The notes beneath the pieces are model-generated. The model was not told where the DNA came from and did no database searches. It saw nothing but the letters and a program-made list of their open reading frames with translations. A stretch of DNA of 64,000 nucleotides, from the NCBI GenBank assembly GCA_949927415.1, contig CATLFB010000001.1, positions 434,001-498,000 of the forward strand, in the 5' to 3' direction. Source of the DNA: an uncultured Candidatus Melainabacteria bacterium (GTDB lineage: Bacteria > Cyanobacteriota > Vampirovibrionia > Gastranaerophilales > Gastranaerophilaceae). Positions 40,187-48,331 of this stretch are shown here, piece after piece (the stretch's first letter is position 1; each line of letters starts with the position of its first letter). Both the position numbers and the translations under genes were made by a program.

Positions 40187-40760
40187 CTACAGTGCTACGC
40201 ACGTAGAGACATTGGGTCTGAATTAGGTGGGTGGCGCTTTTTGAAGAATCAAACACGGAAGTCCGGAATTAGGACATAAGCGCTGGGAAAGGGCAACGTC
40301 TTCTGACGATTCTAGTCTACCGCGACGGGATTATTACGCACATAGACGTATTGAGCTTGAATTTGATGAAGAGAGTCGGAGAAGAATTAGACACGAAAGT
40401 TCAGAATTAGGACAAAAGCCCGCTCGGAACGACCGCCGTCTTCTGCAGAATCCCACAAAATCTCACGAAAATCGTCGCAATCCCCTCTCCTGTTAGAGGA
40501 GAGGGCAGAATTTCTTAACGAGCGCCCCGCGAGTTTAGAAATTCGGGTGAGGTACTACGCACGCAGGAACATTGGAGATGAATGAGATAAAACCGCGTTG
40601 GGAAAATTTAGACGCCGAAACTCAGAATTATGACAACGGTGCCGGGTGGATTTTCGGCAGAGTTCTGGCTAATCGCGGCGTCGGCTTCACTCCACTCTGC
40701 CGAAAATCCACAGAAAGTACAACGTCTTCTGACGAAATCCCAAAACGTCACGGTGAAATT
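40187..40760. repeat. Three diverged direct-repeat units
   Basis: Three units begin near 40189, 40333 and 40554 with TACGCAC(G/A)-x-AG. Each continues to a GAATTAGGACA-like word (GAATTATGACA in the third) and ends CGTCTTCTG-x-x-GA. Spacing differs (about 120 to 200 bp), and the palindromic element at 40481 lies between units two and three. A 71-codon ORF in the third unit (40572-40787) begins MEMNEIKPRWENLD but has no other support. The stretch otherwise has no gene. It may be decaying copies of a short coding repeat. Confidence 0.5.
40481..40553. repeat. Palindromic element
   Basis: Same family as 28192: first hairpin CCCCTCTCC/GGAGAGGG, second arm GAATTTCTTAACGAG pairing with the TTTAGAAATTC side, right end GGGTGAGGT. 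Confidence 0.7.
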
Positions 40761-40861
40761 ACGAACGTGGAACTAAATTTGCCATAACATAAAATCTGAC
40801 GCAAAAACAAAACAAAAGCGGCCGGTAAACCTGGCCGCCCGCATTATTATTCCTCAAATTG

Positions 40862-41755
40862 CTAGAGCAAACCATCTCTTATATAAGCCTCATTACACCT
40901 GATTTTTTCCAAAAGTTCAGTGTATCTTGTTCCTAACTTAATCTTTTCTTCTTCTGTTTGCGCTTTAGAAAATGCACTTTGTAATTTATCAGCCTCATTC
41001 TTCATCAAAGCATTGCAATCTTTTATCTCTTTAATTTTCTGCTCGTTCATTTTTGCTTTGTTTTTAGAGATAAATGCAGCGATATCTTCAGAATTTACTT
41101 CATGCGCACCTTTAGCTTTCGCAGCAGTTTTTTCAAATGAAGCATCTACGACCTTAGAGGACGGCTTTTTCGCAAATGGATTTACGCGTTGCAAACCATA
41201 CGCGATTTTTTGGCGTGCAGTTTCAAGAATATTTACATGCACCTGGCGGCCTTTTTGTATTATCTTCTCACCGCCCATTAAATTAATTGTTTCTACAAGT
41301 GCAGGATTGTTGCCTTTAATATCCGCATCCAAAAATTCTGATTTTGCTTTTATTGAAACATCGCCACCGACCTTGCTCACCGTCAATTCATCCATTGCTT
41401 CAAGATTTATCTGTTTGTTCGTATTCATTTTAACATTTGCTCTCAAGGCATCACCTGTGCCGGTATTCTTTTTCACAAACCCTTTAACCTGCAACAGCGG
41501 CTCGGCATCCATGTAATCAATTCGGCCGGCAGCTGCGGCAACAGGTTGTTTATTACCTTTTGCGAAAACTTTAATCCCATACATTGAACCTTCCGCCCCG
41601 CGACCGTTGATTCCAAGATGGACAACCGGCTTTTCGATATTTTGAGTCAGAACTTTTAAATTGACAGGCAGAGCCTCAATTTGTTTTCCTTTTAATACAC
41701 AACGATATTTTGTGCCATTTCCTAAAAATTTCACAGCTGAAGTGATAAGTGACAT
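40862..41755 (-). CDS. Unknown protein, coiled-coil C-terminus
   Basis: 297 residues, basic in parts, no signal peptide. The first 170 residues are beta-rich with repeated K-G and N-G turns (VVHLGINGRGAEGSMYGIKVFAKG); the last 100 are helical (KIKEIKDCNALMKNEADKLQSAFSKAQTEEEK). Not recognised. AGGAG precedes the ATG. A four-copy ACCAT repeat lies 90 bp upstream. Confidence 0.65.
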   Translation of the reverse strand: MSLITSAVKFLGNGTKYRCVLKGKQIEALPVNLKVLTQNIEKPVVHLGINGRGAEGSMYGIKVFAKGNKQPVAAAAGRIDYMDAEPLLQVKGFVKKNTGTGDALRANVKMNTNKQINLEAMDELTVSKVGGDVSIKAKSEFLDADIKGNNPALVETINLMGGEKIIQKGRQVHVNILETARQKIAYGLQRVNPFAKKPSSKVVDASFEKTAAKAKGAHEVNSEDIAAFISKNKAKMNEQKIKEIKDCNALMKNEADKLQSAFSKAQTEEEKIKLGTRYTELLEKIRCNEAYIRDGLL

Positions 41756-41846
41756 AATTTCTCCTTTCGTTTTTCCCTTAAAAAGTTTGTTTCCCTATAC
41801 TTTTAGAAAAACGGAAGGGCTGAAAATATTGACACCAGGGCACCGC

Positions 41847-41868
41847 ACCATACCATACCATACCATAC
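41847..41868. repeat. ACCAT pentanucleotide repeat
   Basis: Four exact tandem copies of ACCAT at 41847-41866, then AC. They lie in the likely upstream region of the minus-strand gene that starts at 41755. Length is short but the pattern is exact. Confidence 0.7.
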
Positions 41869-41965
41869 AGCAGATTATGACTGGGTTTGAGGTGTTTTTA
41901 AATCTGTTTTTACATTTCGTAATATTTAAAAAATTTTGTTTTAATTATCAACGCGGCCTTGTTGC

Positions 41966-42007
41966 ACCTCCCCTCTCCTAAATTAGGAGAGGGGGCGGGG
42001 GTGAGGT
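41966..42007. repeat. Palindromic element
   Basis: A perfect 11-base stem (CCCTCTCCTAA / TTAGGAGAGGG, centre at about 41981) followed by GGCGGGGGTGAGGT. Its right end matches the uvrA insertion at 18 of 21 bases. Confidence 0.75.
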
Positions 42008-42113
42008 CTTAATACAGCTTTGACAAAATCTAAATTCTCTATTTACCAATATTTATTATGTAAAGGACTATTCACCTTTCACCTCTCACAAATAAGCCAT
42101 CCCGCGGCAAGAA

Positions 42114-42146
42114 AAAAAGCGCCTCTTTACAGAGACGCTTTTTATC
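42114..42146 (-). terminator. Terminator after rplA
   Basis: On the minus strand, AAAAAGCG(T)CTCT pairs with AGAG(G)CGCTTTTTTT; plus-strand positions about 42114-42143. Confidence 0.8.
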
Positions 42147-42159
42147 ATTTCGCTATAAC

Positions 42160-42882
42160 TTAAACAAGTTCTTTTACTTCAGCGGCAAATGTTTTCGGAT
42201 CCAATTTGATTCCGGGGCCCATTGTTGTTGAAAGGTAAACTGATTTTACAAATGTACCTTTTGCTGAAGACGGTTTTGCTCTTAGAATTGCATCAGCCAA
42301 AGTTGCGTAGTTTTTAACCAGGTCAGCTTCTACAAACTGAACTTTTCCGATAGGACAGTGAATCATACCCTGTTTGTCTGCACGGAATTCAACTTTACCT
42401 GCTTTTGCATCTTTAACAGCTTTTTCTACATCCATTGTAACTGTGCCGGTTTTCGGGTTCGGCATCAAGCCTTTAGGTCCTAAAACGCGGCCCAGTTTAC
42501 CGAGCATGCCCATGCAGTCCGGTGTTGCAATCAATGTATCGAATTCAAACCAGCCGCCTGAAATTTTATCAACGATTTCTTCTGCACCTGCAAAGTCTGC
42601 GCCTGCATCTTTTGCTTCAGTTGCTTTTGCACCTTTTGCGATAACGCAAACTCTGACAGTTTTACCAAGACCTGCCGGCAAAACTACTGTTGAGCGGATT
42701 TGCTGGTCTGCCTGGCGAACGTCGATACCTAATCTCATGTGGCATTCAACTGTTTCGTTAAATTTAGAAAGCTCTTTTGAGATTTCCTGAAGTTTTTTTA
42801 TTGCATCAACTGCTGTTGAAGGTTGTTCAAAGCCTTCAAGCATTTCCTGCATTTTCTTTTGTTTTTTAGTTAATTTTGACAT
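42160..42882 (-). CDS. rplA: 50S ribosomal protein L1
   Basis: About 240 residues from ATG 42882 ([18 protein letters not shown] upstream). L1 motifs [65 protein letters not shown]. Last gene of secE-nusG-rplK-rplA. Its upstream region resembles that of rplK (see 42883). L1 often represses its own operon by binding mRNA. Confidence 0.97.
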   Translation of the reverse strand: MSKLTKKQKKMQEMLEGFEQPSTAVDAIKKLQEISKELSKFNETVECHMRLGIDVRQADQQIRSTVVLPAGLGKTVRVCVIAKGAKATEAKDAGADFAGAEEIVDKISGGWFEFDTLIATPDCMGMLGKLGRVLGPKGLMPNPKTGTVTMDVEKAVKDAKAGKVEFRADKQGMIHCPIGKVQFVEADLVKNYATLADAILRAKPSSAKGTFVKSVYLSTTMGPGIKLDPKTFAAEVKELV

Positions 42883-42935
42883 TTTTATTTCCTTTCGTGG
42901 TATTAGCGGACACGAGTCCTTCCATCTAACCATTT
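42883..42935 (-). promoter_or_regulatory. rplA leader similar to the rplK leader
   Basis: Read on the minus strand: TGGAAGGACTCG..., CCGCTAATACCACGAAAGGA before the ATG. The rplK leader (43487-43541) has TGGAAGGACCCT..., CCGTTAGTACCACAAAAGGA. The two share about 16 of 20 bases in the last block. A shared RNA element for coordinated translation is plausible. Confidence 0.45.
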
Positions 42936-43057
42936 CCGCCTGTCAAATCAAAGATTTGTTCGTTCATTTCGCTCACGCTCCATTCACAACGGCGGCATCG
43001 TAGAGTTTCGCCCTGCTTGTCTTGCTAAACGCAAGCCAACACCGGCTTCACTCCGGC

Positions 43058-43486
43058 TTACGCCTCTTTTACTGTTACGCCCATTGCGCGGCAAGAACCT
43101 TTAATCATTCTGACAGCCGCTTCCATAGTTGTAGCATTCAAGTCGTCCATTTTAATTTTTGCGATTTCTTCAAGCTGTTCTTGAGTAATTTCGGCAACTT
43201 TATCCTTGTTCGGAACTGATGAACCTTTTGACAAGTTTAAAGCTTTTTTAATCAATACCGGAGCCGGCGGTGATTTTGTTACGAATGTAAAACTTCTGTC
43301 TTCGTAAACATCAATTACTACAGGGATGATATAGCCTGCCTGGGATTCTGTTTTAGCGTTGAACTGTTTGCAGAAATCCATGATGTTAACACCGTGCTGA
43401 CCTAGTGCCGGACCTACCGGAGGTGACGGGTTTGCTTTTCCTGCTTCGATTTGAAGCTTGATTTTTCCTACTACTTTCTTTGCCAT
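43058..43486 (-). CDS. rplK: 50S ribosomal protein L11
   Basis: About 142 residues from ATG 43486 ([34 protein letters not shown]). Typical L11. AGGAG precedes the ATG. Followed on the same strand by rplA. Confidence 0.97.
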   Translation of the reverse strand: MAKKVVGKIKLQIEAGKANPSPPVGPALGQHGVNIMDFCKQFNAKTESQAGYIIPVVIDVYEDRSFTFVTKSPPAPVLIKKALNLSKGSSVPNKDKVAEITQEQLEEIAKIKMDDLNATTMEAAVRMIKGSCRAMGVTVKEA

Positions 43487-43541
43487 TTTTTTCTCCTTTT
43501 GTGGTACTAACGGTCTTCCTTTTTCATTGGCAGGGAAGGGT
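43487..43541 (-). promoter_or_regulatory. rplK leader similar to the rplA leader
   Basis: See the entry at 42883. Contains a GGAAGGACCCTTCC palindrome (plus strand 43524-43540 region) and a CCGTTAGTACCAC block before the ribosome-binding site. Confidence 0.45.
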
Positions 43542-43675
43542 CCTTCCACATTTTGTACTATACTGGCGGATGTTACTATCGGGTTAATTCCGCCGGACTT
43601 TATTTTTATTGTTTTTCACGATTTGTGAATTACAATTCCTGAATTCTTGTAATGTTCAAGAGATTTTACAGGACA

Positions 43676-44314
43676 TTACAATTTATTAATTTGTTTATAT
43701 TCCAATTCAACAGGCGTTTCGCGGCCGAAGATTGAAACATTTGCACGAAGTTTTGATTTATCCGGATAAACTTCAATAATATCCGCAACAAAGTCTGCAA
43801 ACGGGCCTGATGTAATTCTGACCTTGTCGCCTGCCTTAACGTCAAGTTCGATTTTTTGTGCGGTTGAAGTTGAACGGTTAATAATTTTCTTAATTTCGCT
43901 GTCACGTGCAGGAATCGGTTTTTTAGCAGAGCCGACGAATTTTGTGACGCCAGCAGTGTGTCTTACAACATACCAGCTGTCTTCGTCCATAATCATTTCG
44001 ACCAAAACATAGCCCGGGAAGATTTTTTCTTCACGTTCCTGCTTTTTGCCGCCCTTCATCTGCGTAACTGTTTTTTGCGGGACTTCCACACGGAAGATTT
44101 TTTCTCCCATGTTCATATATTCAATACGTTTTTCAAGGTTTACTTTAACCTTGTTTTCATGACCTGTTACTGTATGAACAATATACCAGCGTTTTTGACC
44201 TTTTTTAGCAGCCCTTTTTTCTTCTTCAGCACTGGCTAAAGCTTCTGCTTCGGCTCTTTCTGCCTGCAAATCTTCATTCAATTGTTCTTCCATTGATTTT
44301 TCTTTTTTAGTCAT
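43676..44314 (-). CDS. nusG: Transcription termination/antitermination protein NusG
   Basis: 212 residues. After a charged N-terminus, the NGN domain (RWYIVHTVTGHENKVKVNLEKRIEYM) and the C-terminal KOW domain (GDKVRITSGPFADFVADIIEVYPDKSKLRANVSIFGRETPVEL). AAGGTGG precedes the ATG. Couples RNA polymerase with Rho or the ribosome. Position between secE and rplK is classic. Confidence 0.97.
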   Translation of the reverse strand: MTKKEKSMEEQLNEDLQAERAEAEALASAEEEKRAAKKGQKRWYIVHTVTGHENKVKVNLEKRIEYMNMGEKIFRVEVPQKTVTQMKGGKKQEREEKIFPGYVLVEMIMDEDSWYVVRHTAGVTKFVGSAKKPIPARDSEIKKIINRSTSTAQKIELDVKAGDKVRITSGPFADFVADIIEVYPDKSKLRANVSIFGRETPVELEYKQINKL

Positions 44315-44341
44315 AAGCCACCTTTATTTTTGCCGCTGCGA

Positions 44342-44572
44342 TTATTTTATTAAGCCCAGCAGACCTTTAAAAATTATATCCATTAAATACACTGATACCG
44401 TAAATACAAACACAATTGCGATTACAAACATGGTTTCCGCAACAACCTGACGTCTTTCAGGCCAGCTGATTTTACCCCATTCAGACCTTACGCCCTTGAA
44501 GTAATTAATGATTCCGTTCATAAATGCCGGTGTTTTTCCTCCCATTTGAGAAGAAGAATCGTTACCTATCAT
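44342..44572 (-). CDS. secE: Preprotein translocase subunit SecE
   Basis: 76 residues, single membrane helix form: NYFKGVRSEWGKISWPERRQVVAETMFVIAIVFVFTVSVYLMD. Directly upstream of nusG. Confidence 0.95.
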   Translation of the reverse strand: MIGNDSSSQMGGKTPAFMNGIINYFKGVRSEWGKISWPERRQVVAETMFVIAIVFVFTVSVYLMDIIFKGLLGLIK

Positions 44573-44595
44573 ATCTGTTTCCTTATTTTTAAAAT

Positions 44596-44668
44596 CGCGC
44601 CCTGAAGGACTCGAACCCTCGACATCCGGTTTTGGAGACCGACGTTCTACCGACTGAACTAAGGACGC
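44596..44668 (-). tRNA. tRNA-Trp (CCA)
   Basis: 73 bases with a seven-pair acceptor stem (GCGTCCT/AGGGCGC), anticodon loop reading CTCCAAA with CCA anticodon, GGTTCGAGTCC T-loop and G73. CCA end is not encoded. It is between rpmG and secE, the common place for tRNA-Trp. Confidence 0.97.
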
Positions 44669-44674
44669 ATATTA

Positions 44675-44760
44675 AGTGAATAGTGAGGTGTGAAAAGTGA
44701 AAAGCTCTTTACGTTCGCTTCGCTCAAAATTATCAGAACTTTTGTTTCTCACCATTCACT
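44675..44760. repeat. Inverted repeat between tRNA-Trp and rpmG
   Basis: AGTGAATAGTGAG at 44675-44687 and CTCACCATTCACT at 44748-44760 are inverse with one mismatch. The enclosed 60 bp has no gene. Similar GTGAATAGTGA words occur near 29911 and 60530, so it may be a dispersed element. Confidence 0.5.
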
Positions 44761-44766
44761 TTTAAC

Positions 44767-44934
44767 TTACTTAGTTTCTTTATGTTTTGTGTGTTTTTTA
44801 CAAGTCGGACAGTATTTGTTCAATTCAAGTCTTTCCTTGATATTTTTTTTGTTTTTTGTTGTTGTGTAGTTTCTTTCTTTGCAGTCTTCGCATGCAAGAA
44901 CTACCATTTTGTCTGTTTTTCCTTTGATACCCAT
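44767..44934 (-). CDS. rpmG: 50S ribosomal protein L33
   Basis: 55 residues, [29 protein letters not shown]...[17 protein letters not shown]. Two C-x2-C pairs make it the zinc-binding form. GGAAAT precedes the ATG. Starts the rpmG-tRNA-Trp-secE-nusG-rplK-rplA group. Confidence 0.95.
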   Translation of the reverse strand: MGIKGKTDKMVVLACEDCKERNYTTTKNKKNIKERLELNKYCPTCKKHTKHKETK

Positions 44935-44996
44935 TGTTTTTATTTCCTTTTTCTTATTAAATTTTCAACGATTTATGTATATTTTTAATCTTTTTA

Positions 44997-45028
44997 AAAT
45001 AGAATGTGAGAGAAATCACATTCTATTT
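44997..45028. other. Perfect 13-bp hairpin upstream of rpmG
   Basis: AAATAGAATGTGA at 44997-45009, loop of six, and its exact complement at 45016-45028. It lacks a poly-T tail on either strand beyond the stem itself. It may be the leader structure of the rpmG operon or an insulator. Confidence 0.6.
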
Positions 45029-45095
45029 AATCGGCTTATAATAATATAATAAAACAAAAATAAATAAATGCAAACAAATGTTAACAAATACTACA

Positions 45096-45127
45096 AAAAA
45101 GAGACGCCTGTTTAGACATCTCTTTTT
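45096..45127 (-). terminator. Terminator of the coiled-coil gene
   Basis: AAAAAGAGA at 45096-45104 pairs with TCTCTTTTT at 45119-45127; the minus-strand tail is T-rich. Confidence 0.75.
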
Positions 45128-45148
45128 GATTAAAATTATTTATGATTC

Positions 45149-45745
45149 TTACTTCACAACGTAATCAGAAGAACTGTTTCGATATTCGTAAGAACTCGGA
45201 ACATCATAAGCGCCGTATGATTCAGAGCGGAGCTGTTCCATATAAACCTGGCCGTTTTTGACAACTTGCTGAAGCTGAGTGAGGTCGCGTTCAAGATTTG
45301 TCAAAACCTGTTCTGCATAGATTTCAGCACCTTCTCTTGTTTTCATTGCATCCTGACTTGCTTTTGCTCTAATATCATCTGATTCTTCAAGTGCTCTGCG
45401 TTTCAAGTCTTCGCATTCTTCTTGAACTTGTGCTCTGATTCTGTTACCTTCGCGCTCGAGTGCTTTTATAAAGTCAGCTTCCGATAATTTTCTGTCCGCT
45501 TCGGCTTGTGCATCAGCTACGATTTTTTCGGCTTTTTGCTGCGCTTCGGCTTGCAATTCATCACGTCTTCTCAAAAATGCTCTTGCTTCCTGAACTTCTA
45601 CAGGCAAGGCTTTATATACTTCATCAATCAATGCGATAATTTCTTTCGGCTTAACCAGAACATAACGTCCGGGAATAATCGGGAAACTATCGTCAATTGA
45701 CATTTCCAATAATCTTAATAAGTCAAATACGCCATTCTGCTGCAT
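45149..45745 (-). CDS. Coiled-coil protein, DivIVA-like, unknown
   Basis: 198 residues. An N-terminal module of about 50 residues (LLRLLEMSIDDSFPIIPGRYVLVKPKEIIALIDEVY) is followed by a long coiled coil rich in A/E/K/R (AEAQQKAEKIVADAQAEADRKLSEA), then a tyrosine/serine-rich tail. No membrane segment. The N-terminal module recurs in the next gene upstream (45855). Resembles DivIVA-like or ATP-synthase-b-like coiled coils; I cannot name it. It has its own strong promoter. Confidence 0.8.
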   Translation of the reverse strand: MQQNGVFDLLRLLEMSIDDSFPIIPGRYVLVKPKEIIALIDEVYKALPVEVQEARAFLRRRDELQAEAQQKAEKIVADAQAEADRKLSEADFIKALEREGNRIRAQVQEECEDLKRRALEESDDIRAKASQDAMKTREGAEIYAEQVLTNLERDLTQLQQVVKNGQVYMEQLRSESYGAYDVPSSYEYRNSSSDYVVK

Positions 45746-45775
45746 GATTTTACATATCCCTTTCTTGATAATAAC

Positions 45776-45804
45776 ATTCTACATAAGGGATTTTCAATTG
45801 TCAA
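45776..45804 (-). promoter_or_regulatory. Promoter of the coiled-coil gene
   Basis: On the minus strand TTGACA (45804-45799), 17-base spacer and TAGAAT (45781-45776). Confidence 0.7.
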
Positions 45805-45854
45805 ATAATTGCAGAACTTGTAATTACATAATTTAACATGATACGAAAATTTGA

Positions 45855-46193
45855 CTAATGTTTGGAGAGGATACTAATTGAATGTTTAATTTCATCTAGC
45901 TTGCTTTTCATTTCCTTGATTGACACAACAGAGTACATTATTATATTAAAATTTTCAACCATTCTTTCCATTGCTGACAAAATATCATATATTTCCGTCC
46001 CATTAAAATCATTGCCGCAAACTCCGTTTTCGCGCGTCATTTTAATATCCATTGGAACTTCGGAATAAATTTTGTCTATATATTCAAATATCTGTGACTT
46101 TCTTACAGCAACAAACCCAAAAGGAAGCCTCAGTGCCCTTATATAAATATAATCTTCTAATTCACTTAGTACAGCAAGAGTTTTCAAGTTCAT
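45855..46193 (-). CDS. Small paralogue of the coiled-coil protein's head
   Basis: 112 residues. Positions about 10-50 (LSELEDYIYIRALRLPFGFVAVRKSQIFEYIDKIYSEVP) align with the N-terminus of the 45149 product: P-x-G-x-x-x-V-x-K/R-x-x-x-I, I-D-x-(V/I)-Y, (L/V)-P. The long coiled coil is replaced by a short helix. Three bp separate it from the downstream coaD stop side; it is likely cotranscribed behind coaD. Confidence 0.75.
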   Translation of the reverse strand: MNLKTLAVLSELEDYIYIRALRLPFGFVAVRKSQIFEYIDKIYSEVPMDIKMTRENGVCGNDFNGTEIYDILSAMERMVENFNIIMYSVVSIKEMKSKLDEIKHSISILSKH

Positions 46194-46196
46194 CAG

Positions 46197-46673
46197 CTAA
46201 ATTTCCTTATTTTTCAAATATTCATACACACATTCGGGAACGAATTTTGAGATATCGCCGTTGTTGAGATAAATTTCTTTTATCGTGCTTGAAGAGATGA
46301 AGTTATATTTAGGCTTTGTAATCATGAAAATTGTTTTTATATCACTTGAAAGCGCGCTGTTTGCCTGCGAAAGCTGCATTTCGTATTCAAAATCCGAAAC
46401 CGCACGCAAACCTCTCAGAATCACATTTGCACCGCGTTTTTTTGCATACTCGATGGTTAACCCGTCAAAACTGTCAACTTCAACATTTGCGATATCTTTA
46501 ACACTTTCCTGAATAAGCTTAACCCTGTCTGCAACAGAAAGAAACGCATGTTTTTCGGAATTTTTTGCAACTGCAATTATCACCTTGTCGAAAATTTCCG
46601 CACCGTTTTTAAGAATGTCGATATGCCCTTTTGTAATCGGGTCAAAGCTTCCGGGATAAACTGCTATTTTCAT
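46197..46673 (-). CDS. coaD: Phosphopantetheine adenylyltransferase
   Basis: About 158 residues from ATG 46673 (MKIAVYPGSFDPITKGHIDIL; AAAGGA upstream). Has the nucleotidyltransferase T/HxGH motif, RGLRAVSDFEYEMQ and ISSSTIKEI. Makes dephospho-CoA. The panB and panC genes of the same pathway are about 10 kb away. Confidence 0.95.
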   Translation of the reverse strand: MKIAVYPGSFDPITKGHIDILKNGAEIFDKVIIAVAKNSEKHAFLSVADRVKLIQESVKDIANVEVDSFDGLTIEYAKKRGANVILRGLRAVSDFEYEMQLSQANSALSSDIKTIFMITKPKYNFISSSTIKEIYLNNGDISKFVPECVYEYLKNKEI

Positions 46674-46861
46674 TTTTGTTTCCTTTCCGTATTTTAAGGC
46701 AAGACAATTATAAAACGAAAAGAAGTTATTTTGCAAACTTTTGTAAAGAAAAATCAAATTTGCGAAATTTTATATATGAAAAATACTTTATTAATATATA
46801 AGAAATAAATAACTTTTAAATATTATAATTTACACTACCTACTACACACTTTTGATTAACC

Positions 46862-46888
46862 AAACTTCTTTTAAAGAAGTTTTTTTTT
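46862..46888 (+). terminator. Terminator-like hairpin ahead of the split subtilase
   Basis: AAACTTCTTT at 46862-46871 pairs with AAAGAAGTTT at 46873-46882, followed by a run of T on the plus strand. No plus-strand gene ends here, so it is an orphan terminator or attenuator. Confidence 0.5.
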
Positions 46889-46918
46889 GCGAAATTTTGT
46901 TTTCGCGCAAAAAATTTT

Positions 46919-47896
46919 ATGTTTAAATTTATAATAGATATGAAAATTCTCAAACCCCTCAACTACATCACTCATGGATGCCTGGTTACTTATGTTTGCT
47001 TAAAGGCATGCTCACCCGCTATAAAAAATGCGAAAGAAGCAATTCCGGTTGTTGACAGAATTGTCGCTCGCACTGAAGTTGCGGATACGTTTCAGCGGGT
47101 AAGGCCGAAAACTGTCGGTGTCATAGATTTCTTTTCGAATGATCATATCAATATTAATTTGGATTTCACACCGGACGTATCACATGGATTTGTTACGAGC
47201 AGGATTATTGAAGAGGGGCTGCCGGAGGCAAATGTCAAAAAATTTGATGTTTTAAACGGTGCTGATGAAGATGATAATGATTTGCTTTATCATAATATGG
47301 ACAGTATCTTAAAAAAGATTCGTCAGGATATCAAAAACGGCACAAAATATCATGCAATAAATATCTCTCTCGGAGAAGAAATAAAATTTTCAAGTTTAAA
47401 CAAACAACTTGGCACGAATTTTTCAAAAGAAAATATCAAGGATAAAGCAAAAGAATTAAAATAATTATTCATGAAAAATAAAGATAAAATCCTCATATCC
47501 GTCATTGATTCAATTAAGCTAAAAGATGTTGCTCAAATAATTGACAATCTTGACAGCATCTGTGCAAGCGGAACAAAGATATACATATCTGCCGGAAACA
47601 AAGGAGATAAAAGTTTAAATCTTTACACTCTGGCAGATAGCGTAAGAAGCGTCGGCGCGCTGAATAACAAAGGTAAAAAAGCATCTTTTTCTTGCGACAA
47701 TTCATTAGTCAACAGGTGGGAAAACGACAAGTTGGAAATTCACAGAACAAAAGACGGCTATGACATATTAGGAAACGGAAAAACGGATGTAACATTCAGC
47801 CAGACAGGTTCATATATAAGAATTCCGTCATTCTTTAATATCAGAGGCACATCATTTGCCAGCCCGAAAGCACTTGTGAAAGATTTGAAAGAATAA
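46919..47896 (+). pseudogene. Subtilisin-like (S8) protease split by an in-frame stop
   Basis: Two ORFs in the same frame (46919-47464 and 47471-47896) are separated only by TAA at 47462-47464. Together they carry all four catalytic regions: aspartate in VGVIDFFSNDH, histidine in SHGFVTSRI, asparagine in ISAGNKG (second half) and serine in RGTSFASP. The first half begins with a hydrophobic region (LNYITHGCLVTYVC), so the precursor could be exported. Neither start has a clear ribosome-binding site. A single base change would restore a 325-residue protein. It is most likely a recent pseudogene; stop readthrough is the alternative. Confidence 0.7.
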
Positions 47897-47914
47897 AACC
47901 AATTAACAGAAGAT

Positions 47915-47938
47915 TAAAAAAGGCGCCCTGCGGGCGCC
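47915..47938 (-). terminator. Terminator of the winged-helix gene
   Basis: GGCGCCC at 47922-47928 and GGGCGCC at 47932-47938, with T-run on the minus strand at 47921-47915. Confidence 0.8.
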
Positions 47939-47965
47939 TCTAAACTTTTAAGTAAATTCTCAAAA

Positions 47966-48175
47966 CTATTTCAAAGTTACTCTTACAGAAGAACCTTTTT
48001 TAGAGAATTCAACTTTGTCTTCTCTGGCCAACCAGCCAAGACCTAAATCAGCGAAGTTGCCTTTAAGATCTAATTCTTTTTTCATTTTAGCGATAGTTGA
48101 AGTACCGTTGTTTGATGATAAATAGTTGTAAATCTGACCTGCTGAAGATCCGATTTGTTCTTGTAATTCTTGCAT
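47966..48175 (-). CDS. Small winged-helix protein (PF10771-like)
   Basis: About 69 residues from ATG 48175 (GGAGG 5 bases upstream; a GTG at 48187 overlaps that site). IGSSAGQIYNYLSSNNGTSTIAKMKKEL...LGLGWLAREDKVEF is the pattern of the winged-helix domain once called DUF2582. Probably a DNA-binding or regulatory protein; target unknown. Confidence 0.8.
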   Translation of the reverse strand: MQELQEQIGSSAGQIYNYLSSNNGTSTIAKMKKELDLKGNFADLGLGWLAREDKVEFSKKGSSVRVTLK

Positions 48176-48331
48176 TTCTACCTCCACATTCTTACAATAT
48201 GCACTATATTGATTTACAAACTAATAGTAGAACATTTTTTTCAAAAATGCAATAGTATAATAATATTAATTTAAAAGGTAAAAATAACACTTTTTTTGTG
48301 ATAAAATACTGTAAAAAGAGGATTGATTAAG

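Noticed and set aside
40572-40787. 71-codon ORF on the plus strand inside the repeat array
   Set aside because: It spans a repeat unit, lacks a good ribosome-binding site, and other units are broken by stops. It is kept only in the repeat entry.
40920-41516. 198-codon plus-strand ORF opposite the 40862 gene
   Set aside because: The minus-strand gene has a ribosome-binding site and more natural composition; the plus ORF is hydrophobic shadow sequence.
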